This document shows, in pieces, positions 6,860-14,268 of a DNA stretch of 24,091 bases. A program made the position numbers and the translations under genes. Position 1 is the stretch's first letter; the number at the start of each line of letters is the position of its first letter. The notes below the pieces were generated by a model. That model did no database searches and was not told where the DNA came from. It worked only from the letters and a program-made list of their open reading frames with translations. Source of the DNA: JBBRVW01 sp038246545 (GTDB taxonomy: Bacteria > Actinomycetota > Actinomycetes > JACCUZ01); contig JBBRVW010000048.1 in the NCBI GenBank assembly GCA_038246545.1, forward strand, positions 1-24,091, read 5' to 3'.

Positions 6860-9800
6860 TCAGCTGGCCCAGCCGGAGTCGGCCGTGGTGCGCTGGCCGG
6901 GCAGGGTGCCGGCGCTGAGGCCGCGCGCCCGCTCGAGGGCCAGGAGGTCGACGACGTCGGCGGCCGGCATCGGCCTGCCCACGTGGTAGCCCTGGCCGAG
7001 GTCGCAGTGCATGTCCTTGAGGCGGGCCAGCTGGGTCGGCCGCTCGATCCCCTCCGCGACGGTGCGCAGCCCCAGGTTGTGTGCGAGGTCGATGATGGCC
7101 GCCACCAGGAAGCCGCCTTGCTCGCGGCGGCCCAGTTCGTCGACGAACTCCTTGTCGATCTTCAGGACGTCGACCGGCAGCTGGCGCAGCCAGGAGAACG
7201 ACGAGTAGCCGGTGCCGAAGTCGTCCACAGCCACCCGGACACCGAGGCCCTTGAGCACCTGCAGCCGCTCGATCGTCGGCTCGACCTCAGCCATGATCGC
7301 GCTCTCGGTGATCTCCAGCGCGATCCGTGACGGCTCGATCCCGGTGCGGGCGAGCACCGAACCCACCTCGGCCCCGAACTCCGACCGGCGCAGCTGGCGC
7401 TGCGACACGTTGACGCTCACCGACAGGCCTGGGTTGTCGACCGACCACGACGCGACCTGCCGGCAGGCGTGCTCGAGGACCCAGAGCCCGAGCGGCACGA
7501 CGAGCCCGGTCTCCTCGGCGAGCGGGATGAACGCGTCCGGCGCGACCATGCCGCGCTGCGGGTGCATCCACCGCACCAGCGCCTCGACACCGACCACGCC
7601 GCCGGTCTTCATCGACACGATCGGCTGGTAGTGGAGGATGAACTCGCCGTTGTCGAGAGCCCGCTGCAGGTCGGCACGGAGGTCGAGACGGTGCAGGGCC
7701 GCGGCGTGCATGTGCGGCTGGAAGATGGCGTACCGGCCCTTGCCATCGGTCTTGACGACGTACATCGCGGCATCGGCGTTGCGCAGCAGCTGCTCCGGCG
7801 TGACCGCCCCGCCGCCCCCGGAGAAGTCGTCGCCGGCGAACGCGATCCCGATGCTGCAGTGCGCGTAGATCTCCTTGCCCTCGAGGAGCAGCGGCTGTCC
7901 GAGCACGGAGATGATGCGCTCGACGGCGTGCACCGCGGACCTCTCGCTCGGCAGGTCGACGAGCACCATCGCGAACTCGTCGCCCCCGAGCCGCGCCGTC
8001 GTGTCGCCGGGGCGGACGAGCGTGGCCAGCCGCTCGGCGACCGCGCGCAGCATCGAGTCGCCGGCGGCGTGGCCGAGACCATCGTTCACCGTCTTGAAGT
8101 CGTCGAGGTCGAGCAGCAGGACGGCGAGCCCGGTGCCGTCTCGCTCACGTCGGGCCAACCCGTGGGCGACCCGGTCCATGAAGAGCGCACGATTGGCCAG
8201 GCCGGTGAGGTCGTCGTGGAACGCCTGGTGGGTCAGCTGCATCTCGAACTGCTTGCGCTCGCTGATGTCACGGATGGTGACGACCGTGGCGCGGACGTTC
8301 GGGTCGTCCTGCAGGTTGGTGACCGCCGCCTCGGCGTCCAGCCAGCCTCCGCCGCGACGACGCAGCCGCAGCTCGAGTCGACGGGTGAGGCCGGGGCTGG
8401 AGAGGACCTCGGTCAACCCGGACTGCACGGGCAGCAGGTCGTCGGGGTGGCAGAGGTCCTCGACGCTGTGGCCGACCAGCTCGTCGTCGGCGTAGCCGAA
8501 CATCCGGTCGGCCGAGGAACTCTGATAGGTCACTGACGCCTCGCGGTCCAGCAGCAGGATGGCGTCGGAGGAGTTCTGCACCAGGGCCCGGAACCGCGCC
8601 TCGCTCTGCCGCACGTGCAGGTCGTCGGCGAGGGTGACCGACTCGAGCGCCAGCGCGAGCTGCGCGACGAGCGTCTCGACGGCGTCGACGGTGCCGGGCT
8701 CCAGCGGCTTGGCCACGATGGCCACCACCACCGCCAGCAGCTCGCCGTGCACGCGGACCGGGAAGACCCGCAGCTGGCCCTGCACGTCGCGCAGGCCGAG
8801 GCCCGAGACGACGTCGAGGTCGAGCTCGTCGAGGGTCACCGAGCGGAACGCCGTGCCGGCGCCCACGTACGGCAGCAGGGTGGGGGCGAGCGAGCGGCCA
8901 CGGACGCGGGCATCGTGCCGGCCACCGCCGGCGACCACCTCGACCTCGTCGAGGGCGGTGACGTCGACGATGCGGCAGGCCACGACGTCCGCCCCGACGA
9001 GGAGGTCGAGGGCGCGCAGTGCGGCAGCGTGGATCCGCGGCCGGTCGCCCGCCGCGACGAACTCCGCCGCGGCGGTGCGCAGGGTGCGCTCGCGGACCGC
9101 GGTCGCGGCGACGTCACCCATGAGCAGGCCGACCCGCGCGATCACGAGTGCGACGAGCACGCCGAGGCCGGCTGCGAGCACCGCGATGTCGTCGTACTCG
9201 GCGCGCGCCGCCTGCAGGCTCATCAGGGCCGGTGGGATGAGGACGACCGCCGCGAGCAGCGCCAGCCGGACCCGGGAGAGCGCCTCGCGCCGGTTCGGGG
9301 CGGCGGCGACGCCCTGCCGCACGTCGGGATGGACCGCCGCGACGGCGAGCAGCAGCGCGGCCAGCACCCAGCCGGCGTGCACCGGATCGCCGAGGTCGGA
9401 GCGTCCCGTGACGCCGGTGCGCAGGTGCACGACATCGGTGACCAGCAGTGCTGCGACGCCGAGGGCGAGCAACGACGGGACCACGCGGGTGGGGCCGCCG
9501 ACGACCAGGCGGGTGGCCACCCCGAGGACGGCGACGTCGAGGACGAGGTAGGCGAGCAGCGCCACGCGTTCGGGACCGGTCGCCGAGCCGATCACCGGGC
9601 CGACGAGGAAGACCCAGCCCGCCAGACCGGCGGTCATCGCGAGGATCGCGGCGTCGACGAGCCCGGCGCGGTCGCGGGTGCCGTCTCCCTCACGGTGCAT
9701 GACGTGCAGGCCGGCCGCCAGGGCCGGGTAGCCGGCCAGGTAGACGGCGTCGACCGGACCGATCGTGCCGGTGCGACCGGTGGACAGCGCCAGCAGGTCG

Positions 9801-9943
9801 CCGGCCGCGAACGCGCCCAGGCAGGCGCCGACGAGCAGCCACGCGGTGCGGTGGGGGAGACGTCGCAACGCGACCCCGGTGCCCACCGCGGTTGCCGCGG
9901 CGGCCGACAGCAGGGCCTCGGCCGCCTGCCAGGCCGTGCTCAT
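6860..9943 (-). CDS. Membrane GAF-PAS-GGDEF-EAL cyclic-di-GMP enzyme
   Basis: 1027 residues. Residues about 1-275 contain eight or nine membrane helices (MASE-like sensor). A GAF-like domain spans about 285-435, a PAS domain about 446-565 (FRALVQNSSDAILLLDREA), then a GGDEF domain and an EAL domain (about 755-1000). The diguanylate cyclase site GGDEF (653-657) is intact, and RPGD at 644-647 is an RxxD inhibitory site at the canonical spacing of five. The EAL half keeps EALVRW (787-792), the EITES metal-site motif, DDFGTGYSSF and KIDKEF, so phosphodiesterase activity is also expected. It could therefore make and break cyclic-di-GMP in response to a membrane or redox signal. Start ATG at 9943, weak GAAGTGG ribosome site. 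Monocistronic by context. Confidence 0.93.
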   Translation of the reverse strand: MSTAWQAAEALLSAAAATAVGTGVALRRLPHRTAWLLVGACLGAFAAGDLLALSTGRTGTIGPVDAVYLAGYPALAAGLHVMHREGDGTRDRAGLVDAAILAMTAGLAGWVFLVGPVIGSATGPERVALLAYLVLDVAVLGVATRLVVGGPTRVVPSLLALGVAALLVTDVVHLRTGVTGRSDLGDPVHAGWVLAALLLAVAAVHPDVRQGVAAAPNRREALSRVRLALLAAVVLIPPALMSLQAARAEYDDIAVLAAGLGVLVALVIARVGLLMGDVAATAVRERTLRTAAAEFVAAGDRPRIHAAALRALDLLVGADVVACRIVDVTALDEVEVVAGGGRHDARVRGRSLAPTLLPYVGAGTAFRSVTLDELDLDVVSGLGLRDVQGQLRVFPVRVHGELLAVVVAIVAKPLEPGTVDAVETLVAQLALALESVTLADDLHVRQSEARFRALVQNSSDAILLLDREASVTYQSSSADRMFGYADDELVGHSVEDLCHPDDLLPVQSGLTEVLSSPGLTRRLELRLRRRGGGWLDAEAAVTNLQDDPNVRATVVTIRDISERKQFEMQLTHQAFHDDLTGLANRALFMDRVAHGLARRERDGTGLAVLLLDLDDFKTVNDGLGHAAGDSMLRAVAERLATLVRPGDTTARLGGDEFAMVLVDLPSERSAVHAVERIISVLGQPLLLEGKEIYAHCSIGIAFAGDDFSGGGGAVTPEQLLRNADAAMYVVKTDGKGRYAIFQPHMHAAALHRLDLRADLQRALDNGEFILHYQPIVSMKTGGVVGVEALVRWMHPQRGMVAPDAFIPLAEETGLVVPLGLWVLEHACRQVASWSVDNPGLSVSVNVSQRQLRRSEFGAEVGSVLARTGIEPSRIALEITESAIMAEVEPTIERLQVLKGLGVRVAVDDFGTGYSSFSWLRQLPVDVLKIDKEFVDELGRREQGGFLVAAIIDLAHNLGLRTVAEGIERPTQLARLKDMHCDLGQGYHVGRPMPAADVVDLLALERARGLSAGTLPGQRTTADSGWAS

Positions 9944-10046
9944 GCGACCACTTCACCACGCTGTGTCACGTTCGCCTAGCAGGCGAGGCGGGACACCCGC
10001 GCAGCGAACTGGGCAGGGTCACCCGATCGGCCGCACGCCGGCCACC

Positions 10047-10069
10047 CCCCGGCCGGTGGCCGGCCGGGG
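10047..10069 (-). terminator. Perfect 10-bp stem-loop after the DksA-like gene
   Basis: CCCCGGCCGG-TGG-CCGGCCGGGG, a perfect inverted repeat with a three-base loop. It begins 7 bases past the stop codon of the zinc-finger gene on the minus strand and ahead of the GGDEF-EAL gene. There is no T-run, so it would be an actinobacterial stem-only terminator. Confidence 0.6.
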
Positions 10070-10075
10070 CGAGGA

Positions 10076-10462
10076 TCAGCGGCGGCGGGAGGCGCAGGTG
10101 ATGCAGAAGATGGCGGCGGGCCGGGCGGCGAGCCGCTCGGGGGCGATCGCGTCGCCGCACGACTCGCAGGTCCCGTAGCTGCCGGCGTCGATCCGGGACA
10201 GCGCCTCGTCGAGCGTGTCGATCTGCAGCCGGGTCTCCTCGACGAGCGACATCGCCTGGGCCCGCTCGAAGGCGATGGTGGCGCCCTCGGCGTCGTGCTC
10301 GTCGTCGGTCGCACCGCCCTTGGCCGACTCGACGATGTCGTTCACCACGCGCTGCAGGGCAGCGACGCGGGCCGAGGCAGCGACGCGCTCAGCGGTCAGC
10401 CGGGTGCGCGCCTCGTCGAGGTGAGCGGTGCTGCGGGTACGGGTGGCGCGCGCGACGGTCAT
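10076..10462 (-). CDS. DksA/TraR-type C4 zinc-finger protein
   Basis: 128 residues. A coiled-coil-prone N-terminal part (about 12-50 and 62-92) is followed by the C4 zinc finger C99-x2-C102-x17-C120-x2-C123 (YGTCESCGDAI ... FCITC). The DDEHDAEGATIAFERAQ segment (53-69) is the usual conserved strip in actinobacterial members. DksA-family proteins insert a coiled coil into the secondary channel of RNA polymerase and tune stress and stringent transcription. Whether this small actinobacterial form does so is not shown. Start ATG at 10462; no strong ribosome site. It lies 106 bases after the DUF2630 gene on the same strand. Confidence 0.88.
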   Translation of the reverse strand: MTVARATRTRSTAHLDEARTRLTAERVAASARVAALQRVVNDIVESAKGGATDDEHDAEGATIAFERAQAMSLVEETRLQIDTLDEALSRIDAGSYGTCESCGDAIAPERLAARPAAIFCITCASRRR

Positions 10463-10568
10463 GCCGGGGCCAACGAGGAACGACGCAGGTCTGTTCCGGG
10501 TTGACGCAGACGTCGGAGCACGGCGGGGTCGTGACGTCGTGGGACGCGCGGCGCCGACCGGGCAGCGG

Positions 10569-10808
10569 CTACTGCAGGTAGCCCTCGACCTCGGAGACCG
10601 GCCGGACCTTGGCCGCCGCCGGATCGTCGCCCGCCTCGCGCTTGGCGTCGCGCTGGCGGAGCAGGTCCCAGCATTGGTCGAGGGACTCCTCGACCTGGCG
10701 GAGGGTCGCGCGGTCCTCGTCGGCGCCGCCGGCGGCGAGCACCTCGCGCAGCTCGTGCTCGCGCTGGACGAGGTCGGAGATCTGGTGGTGGAGACCGGAG
10801 TCGCTCAT
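10569..10808 (-). CDS. DUF2630 family protein
   Basis: 79 residues, the usual size of this actinobacterial family. Its signature is complete: an N-terminal helix with QREHELREVLAAG, then LDQCWDLLRQRDAKREAG (about 45-62), then the C-terminal VRPVSEVEGYLQ. Highly charged, predicted helical hairpin, cytosolic, function unknown. The open frame extends upstream, but ATG at 10808 starts the family-typical MSDSGLHHQISDLV and the longer form would be low-complexity shadow. It is divergent from the universal stress protein gene of the sulfur operon, so it could share the regulatory spacer that holds two DosR-like boxes. Confidence 0.85.
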   Translation of the reverse strand: MSDSGLHHQISDLVQREHELREVLAAGGADEDRATLRQVEESLDQCWDLLRQRDAKREAGDDPAAAKVRPVSEVEGYLQ

Positions 10809-10893
10809 GGGTCCATCGTCGCCGGTCGGACGGCCGACCACCAGGGTGCGCGTCAGCCGAGGATCGCGATCAGCCCCTCGACCAGGAGCAGCG

Positions 10894-10907
10894 GGGACCT
10901 TCGTCCT
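10894..10907. promoter_or_regulatory. DosR-like box 1 upstream of the sulfur operon
   Basis: GGGACCTTCGTCCT agrees with GGGACCTTGGTCCC (18842) at 12 of 14 positions, and with the mycobacterial DosR core GGGACT-WW-AGTCCC at most positions. It lies in the divergent spacer, 98 bases before the USP start codon. Compared by eye only. Confidence 0.5.
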
Positions 10908-10937
10908 GCACGGCGATCCGACCCGGCACGTCCGGTC

Positions 10938-10951
10938 GGGTCCTTGGGCCG
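10938..10951. promoter_or_regulatory. DosR-like box 2 upstream of the sulfur operon
   Basis: GGGTCCTTGGGCCG matches the island consensus GGGACCTTGGTCCC at 11 of 14 positions. Its centre is 44 bases from box 1, about four helical turns, and its end is 53 bases before the USP start codon. Tandem DosR boxes at turn-multiple spacing are typical of strongly induced DosR targets. Confidence 0.45.
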
Positions 10952-11004
10952 TACCGCTCCGGCTCCGCGGCCGCCACGGTGGGGGGGAGGAAGAGGAGGA
11001 CCCC

Positions 11005-11502
11005 ATGAGCGGAACCGTTGTGGTGGGCCTGGACGGCTCGCAGGCCTCGGCCGAGGCGCTGACCTGGGCCCGGGACTTCGCGCGGGTGACGCACCGCCGG
11101 ACACGGGTCCTGCACGCGTGGCGCGACGACGCCACCACGGTCTACGCGCCGGTGGCGGAGCTCCGGCACGAGCAGGGGCGCGCCGCGCGCGCCGCGGCCG
11201 AGTCGTGGCTGGCCGCCGTCCAGCCGGACCCGTCAGCGCCCTGGATCCTCGAGCTCGTGGAAGGATCGGCGGGTCCGCAGCTGCTCGCCGCCGCTGCCCA
11301 GGAGGATGACTGTGTCCTGGTCGTCGGCACACATGAGCACCGCGGCCTGGGTCGCGTCCTGCACGGCTCGACCAGCCACTTCCTCCTGTCGCACGCCGAC
11401 TGCCCGGTCGTGGCAGTGCCACCGCCGCGACCGGAGCTCGTCACCGTCCACGCGGACCCGTCGACGCTCGTCACGGAGGTGCCCGATGTCCCGCGCTTCT
11501 GA
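11005..11502 (+). CDS. Universal stress protein (single domain), first gene of the sulfur operon
   Basis: 165-residue single UspA domain. It starts with VVVGLDGSQASAEALTWA and ends with VVGTHEHRGLGRVLHGSTSHFLLSHADCPVVAV. The ATP-loop pattern Gx2Gx9G(S/T) is altered: the second Gly is E111 (GTHE), while G108, G121 and S122 keep their spacing, so nucleotide binding may be changed. About 25 residues extend past the domain (PELVTVHADPST). Start ATG at 11005 has a strong GAGGAGGA ribosome site at 10993-11000. The 3' end overlaps the oxidoreductase gene by 17 bases, showing coupling. Two DosR-like boxes precede it; USPs are a major class of DosR-regulated genes in mycobacteria. Confidence 0.92.
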   Translation: MSGTVVVGLDGSQASAEALTWARDFARVTHRRTRVLHAWRDDATTVYAPVAELRHEQGRAARAAAESWLAAVQPDPSAPWILELVEGSAGPQLLAAAAQEDDCVLVVGTHEHRGLGRVLHGSTSHFLLSHADCPVVAVPPPRPELVTVHADPSTLVTEVPDVPRF

Positions 11503-12775
11503 CGCCGCGCCCAGTTCCGGCCGACCAGGACCACGTCGCCTCGTGGTGCTCGGTGCCGGGACCGCCGGCACGATGCTCGCCAACCGGATGGCGCGACGAC
11601 TCGACGACGACTGGGAGATCACGGTCGTGGAGCCGGCCGCCGCCCACCACTACCAGCCGGGCTACCTGCTCCTCCCCTTCGGCGGGTACCGGCCCGGGCA
11701 GCTCCAGCGACCCGTCGCGGACTGCCTCGACGCGCGCGCCCGACTCGTGTGCCGCGAGGTGGATCACGTCGCGGCCGCGGACCATCAGGTCGTGCTCACC
11801 GATGGCGGGCAGCTGCCGTACGACTACCTCGTCGTCGCCACCGGTGTGACGCCGCGGCCGGACCAGGTGCCGGGGCTGCTGGACGACCGGGTCTGGCGGT
11901 CCAGCGCCCACGAGTTCTACACGCTCGACGGCGCCCTGGCTCTGCGCACGGCGCTCGAGCAGTTCCAGGGCGGTCGGGTGCTCGTGCACGTCGCCGAGAT
12001 GCCGATCAAGTGCCCGGTCGCCCCGCTCGAGCTCACCTTCCTGCTGGACGACCGGTTCCGCCGACTCGGGCACCGCGGCGACCTGCATCTCACCTACGTC
12101 ACGCCGTTGTCCGGGGCCTTCACCAAACCGGTGGCCTCCGAGCGACTGGGCGGGATGCTCGCCGCGCGCGGCATCGACCTGGAGACCGACTTCGTCGTCG
12201 ACCGGGTCGACCCGGAGGCTCGGACGCTGCTGTCCTACGACGGGCGCGAGCTTCCCTTCGATCTGCTCGTCACCGTCCCACCGAACCTCGGCGCGGACTT
12301 CGTAGCGCGGTCCCGGCTCGGCGACGAGCTCAACCTGGTGCCCGTCGACCCGGGGACCTTCCTCGCCAAGGGGCACGACGACGTGTTCGCCATCGGCGAC
12401 GCGTGCGACATCCCGACCTCCAAGGCCGGGTCGGTCGCGCACTTCACCATCGACGTGTTCGTCGAGAACTTCCTCGAGCACGTCGCCGGCCGCCCGATGA
12501 CGCACGCCTTCGACGGGCACGCGAACTGCTTCGTCGAGTCGGGTGCCGGCAAGGCGCTGCTGCTCGACTTCAACTACGACACCCAGCCGTTGCCCGGCAC
12601 GTACCCGCTACCACGCCTCGGCCCGTTCCATCTGCTCGAGGAGACCCGGGTGAACCACTGGGGCAAGCTCGCGTTCCGCTGGGCCTACTGGAACGTCCTG
12701 CTCCCCGGACGACCGCTGCCCCTGCCGTCGCACATGTCCATGGCCGGCAAGCAGCCCGAGAAAGCGGAGGCATGA
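11486..12775 (+). CDS. Sulfide:quinone oxidoreductase-like FAD/NAD(P) flavoprotein
   Basis: 429-residue two-dinucleotide-fold flavoprotein. FAD motif GAGTAG at 23-28; LVVATGVTPRP at 115-124; the FAD-contact IGDACD near 303-308. C176 in MPIKCPVAPLE aligns with the conserved catalytic Cys of sulfide:quinone oxidoreductases. C348 in NCFVESGAGKALLLDFNYD is in place of the second redox Cys and the SQR-type C-terminal region. An aromatic C-terminal tail (HWGKLAFRWAYWNVLLPG, about 391-408) could dock at the membrane. Expected reaction: sulfide to persulfide/polysulfide with electrons to quinone. The best alternative is a related NDH-2/persulfide oxidoreductase. ATG at 11486, GGAGG at 11475-11479, overlaps the USP gene. 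Neighbours TusE-like and DsrE2-like support a sulfur role. Confidence 0.85.
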   Translation: MSRASDAAPSSGRPGPRRLVVLGAGTAGTMLANRMARRLDDDWEITVVEPAAAHHYQPGYLLLPFGGYRPGQLQRPVADCLDARARLVCREVDHVAAADHQVVLTDGGQLPYDYLVVATGVTPRPDQVPGLLDDRVWRSSAHEFYTLDGALALRTALEQFQGGRVLVHVAEMPIKCPVAPLELTFLLDDRFRRLGHRGDLHLTYVTPLSGAFTKPVASERLGGMLAARGIDLETDFVVDRVDPEARTLLSYDGRELPFDLLVTVPPNLGADFVARSRLGDELNLVPVDPGTFLAKGHDDVFAIGDACDIPTSKAGSVAHFTIDVFVENFLEHVAGRPMTHAFDGHANCFVESGAGKALLLDFNYDTQPLPGTYPLPRLGPFHLLEETRVNHWGKLAFRWAYWNVLLPGRPLPLPSHMSMAGKQPEKAEA

Positions 12776-12776
12776 G

Positions 12777-13091
12777 ATGACCATCACCACCATCGCCGGC
12801 CACGACGTCCACGTCGACGTGGAGGGCTTCCTCACGTCGTACGACGAGTGGGACGAGGAGCTGGCGTACGCGCTCGCCGCCCAGATCGGCCTGGGGCTCA
12901 CGCCACGGCACCTGTCGGTGCTGCAGTTCCTGCGTGCCGACTTCAGCGAGCACGGCGAGACCGCGACCCTGCGCCGGGTCACCGCCGGGACCGGCGTCCC
13001 CACCCGCGAGCTGTTCGCACTGTTCCCCGTCAAGCCCGCCAAGAAGATGGCGTACGTCGCCGGGCTGCCCAAGCCGCGCGGTTGCGTGTGA
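12777..13091 (+). CDS. tusE: DsrC/TusE-like sulfur-carrier protein with one cysteine
   Basis: 104 residues, normal for DsrC/TusE. The C-terminal arm ends in AGLPKPRGCV with the conserved penultimate Cys (C103), the sulfur-bearing residue. The second Cys found 11 residues earlier in dissimilatory DsrC (ACKLAGLPKP) is replaced by A92 (MAYVAGLPKP). By that rule it is of TusE/DsrC-like single-Cys type: it could carry a persulfide but not form the DsrC disulfide or trisulfide. The helical core (SYDEWDEELAYALAAQIG, LRRVTAGTGVPTRELFALFP) fits the fold. ATG at 12777 follows the flavoprotein stop by one base; GGAGG is upstream. In E. coli TusE works with TusBCD in tRNA thiolation; those partners are not visible here. 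Confidence 0.85.
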   Translation: MTITTIAGHDVHVDVEGFLTSYDEWDEELAYALAAQIGLGLTPRHLSVLQFLRADFSEHGETATLRRVTAGTGVPTRELFALFPVKPAKKMAYVAGLPKPRGCV

Positions 13092-13113
13092 CCCCACCGA
13101 GGAAGGACCCGTC

Positions 13114-13629
13114 ATGAGCACCACCTCCACCACGACCGCGCCGATCGTCCCCTCGTTCGGCGAGGAGAAGACCGACCGCAAGCTCGCGATCATCTGCTCC
13201 AAGGGCAGCCTCGACATGGCCTACCCCGGCCTCGTGCTCGCCAACGCCGCCCTCGGCGAGGGCATCGAGACCCATCTGTTCTTCACCTTCTGGGGCTTCG
13301 AGCTCATCAACCCGAAGACGATGGGCGACCTCAAGTTCACGATGCTCGGCAACACCGCGACGCATCTGCCGCAGGGACTCGGCGGGCTGCCGTGGATGAC
13401 CACGCTGGCGACCTCGAGGCTCAAGAAGTCGATCGCGGAGATCGGCGTCCCCGAGGTGCCGGAGTTCCTGCAACAGATCGTGGACTCGGGTGGTCACCTG
13501 TGGGCCTGCCGGATGTCCGCGGACATGCAGCACCTGGGCATGCCGGACCTCTATGACGGCGTCGAGGCGATCATCAGCGCCGCCGACTTCATCGAGATGA
13601 CCGCCGGCGCCCAGATCCTCTTCGTCTGA
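13114..13629 (+). CDS. DsrE2-like sulfurtransferase (DsrE/DsrF/DrsH-like family)
   Basis: 171 residues. The conserved opening AIICSKGSLDMAYPGLVLAN (25-44, C28) and the segment GGHLWACRMSADMQHLG (126-142, C132) are hallmarks of the DsrE2 type, where such Cys residues carry persulfide. A hydrophobic stretch (THLFFTFWGFELI, 53-65) is typical and may contact the membrane. In sulfur oxidisers DsrE2, rhodanese and TusA pass sulfane sulfur towards DsrC-like acceptors. Here no rhodanese or TusA is present, but the TusE-like gene is 22 bases upstream. ATG at 13114 with GGAAGGA at 13101-13107; the first 20 residues (STTSTTTAP...) are low-complexity. Its stop is 7 bases from the stop of the convergent PNPOx-like gene. 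Confidence 0.87.
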   Translation: MSTTSTTTAPIVPSFGEEKTDRKLAIICSKGSLDMAYPGLVLANAALGEGIETHLFFTFWGFELINPKTMGDLKFTMLGNTATHLPQGLGGLPWMTTLATSRLKKSIAEIGVPEVPEFLQQIVDSGGHLWACRMSADMQHLGMPDLYDGVEAIISAADFIEMTAGAQILFV

Positions 13630-13636
13630 GCCCGCC

Positions 13637-14065
13637 TCACAGCAGGTCCAGCTCGCGACCGGTGACGGTCTCGGGCGACACCCGCACCCAGAACGACTCG
13701 GCGTTGTCGCGGACCCAGCGCTCGACGCCGAGCAGTTCGTACCGCGCGATGTCGTCGTCGTCGTACACGACCGTGGCAGGACCCTTGACGACCACGCTCC
13801 AGGCGCGGCGAGTGGCCCGGTCGACCGCATCGGCTTCCAGTGCCACGACGCGGTTCGCTGCCGCAGCCTCGAGCTTGGAGCCCCAGGTGCTGCGGAACAC
13901 CGGCGCGTCGGCGTCGAGCCCGAACGTCACCGGCAGGATCTCGGGCTCGCCGTCGTGGACGAAGCCGACCCGACCGGTGCGCGCGTGGCGCAGCAGGAGC
14001 AGGCACTCGGCGTACGGGAGCACCCGCAGGCCCCGGCGGTCGGTGGGTTCGCGTGCGATGGTCAT
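13637..14065 (-). CDS. PNPOx-like flavin split-barrel protein
   Basis: 142 residues. A pyridoxamine-5'-phosphate-oxidase-like split barrel, recognised by the pattern LLLLRHARTGRVGFVHDGEPEILPVTFGLD, residues about 22-51, then WSVVVKGPATVV (about 89-100). The length and shape fit the small FMN- or F420-binding proteins of unknown reaction found in DosR regulons (for example the Rv0080/Rv3129 type). It is probably not a true PNP oxidase. Start ATG at 14065 has GAGGTGG upstream and fits the family N terminus; the longer frame is Arg/Pro-rich shadow. Divergent from the histidine kinase, with a 203-base spacer. Confidence 0.82.
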   Translation of the reverse strand: MTIAREPTDRRGLRVLPYAECLLLLRHARTGRVGFVHDGEPEILPVTFGLDADAPVFRSTWGSKLEAAAANRVVALEADAVDRATRRAWSVVVKGPATVVYDDDDIARYELLGVERWVRDNAESFWVRVSPETVTGRELDLL

Positions 14066-14121
14066 GGCCACCACCTCGATTCCTTGTCCCGACGGTAGGA
14101 GCCCACCGTGCGCGCCGGCAG

Positions 14122-14133
14122 GGGACGAGGTCC
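14122..14133. promoter_or_regulatory. GGGAC-GAG-GTCC dyad in the PNPOx/kinase spacer
   Basis: GGGAC and GTCC face each other with 3 bases between, one short of the 4 in the DosR-like boxes. It sits in the divergent spacer between the PNPOx-like gene and the kinase. Possible weak or variant site. Confidence 0.25.
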
Positions 14134-14268
14134 TCCGGCGGCGGGCCCATGGGCGCACCCGGATCAGGTGGGCGGCGCCGACTGCCCGGCCGAGCCGAAG
14201 ATCCGCGTCGCGTCCCGGCAGCGATACGGTCGACGCCAGGGATCACCGAGTCCGATGAGGCTGCTGCC

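Noticed and set aside
8615..9979. Long plus-strand frame opposite the GGDEF-EAL gene
   Set aside because: His/Gln/Asp/Arg-rich shadow typical of antisense frames in GC-rich DNA; the other strand holds all the domain motifs.
13840..14268. Upstream extension of the histidine kinase frame
   Set aside because: It overlaps the PNPOx-like gene on the other strand, is Arg/Pro-rich and has no domain; ATG at 14269 gives the DosS-like length.
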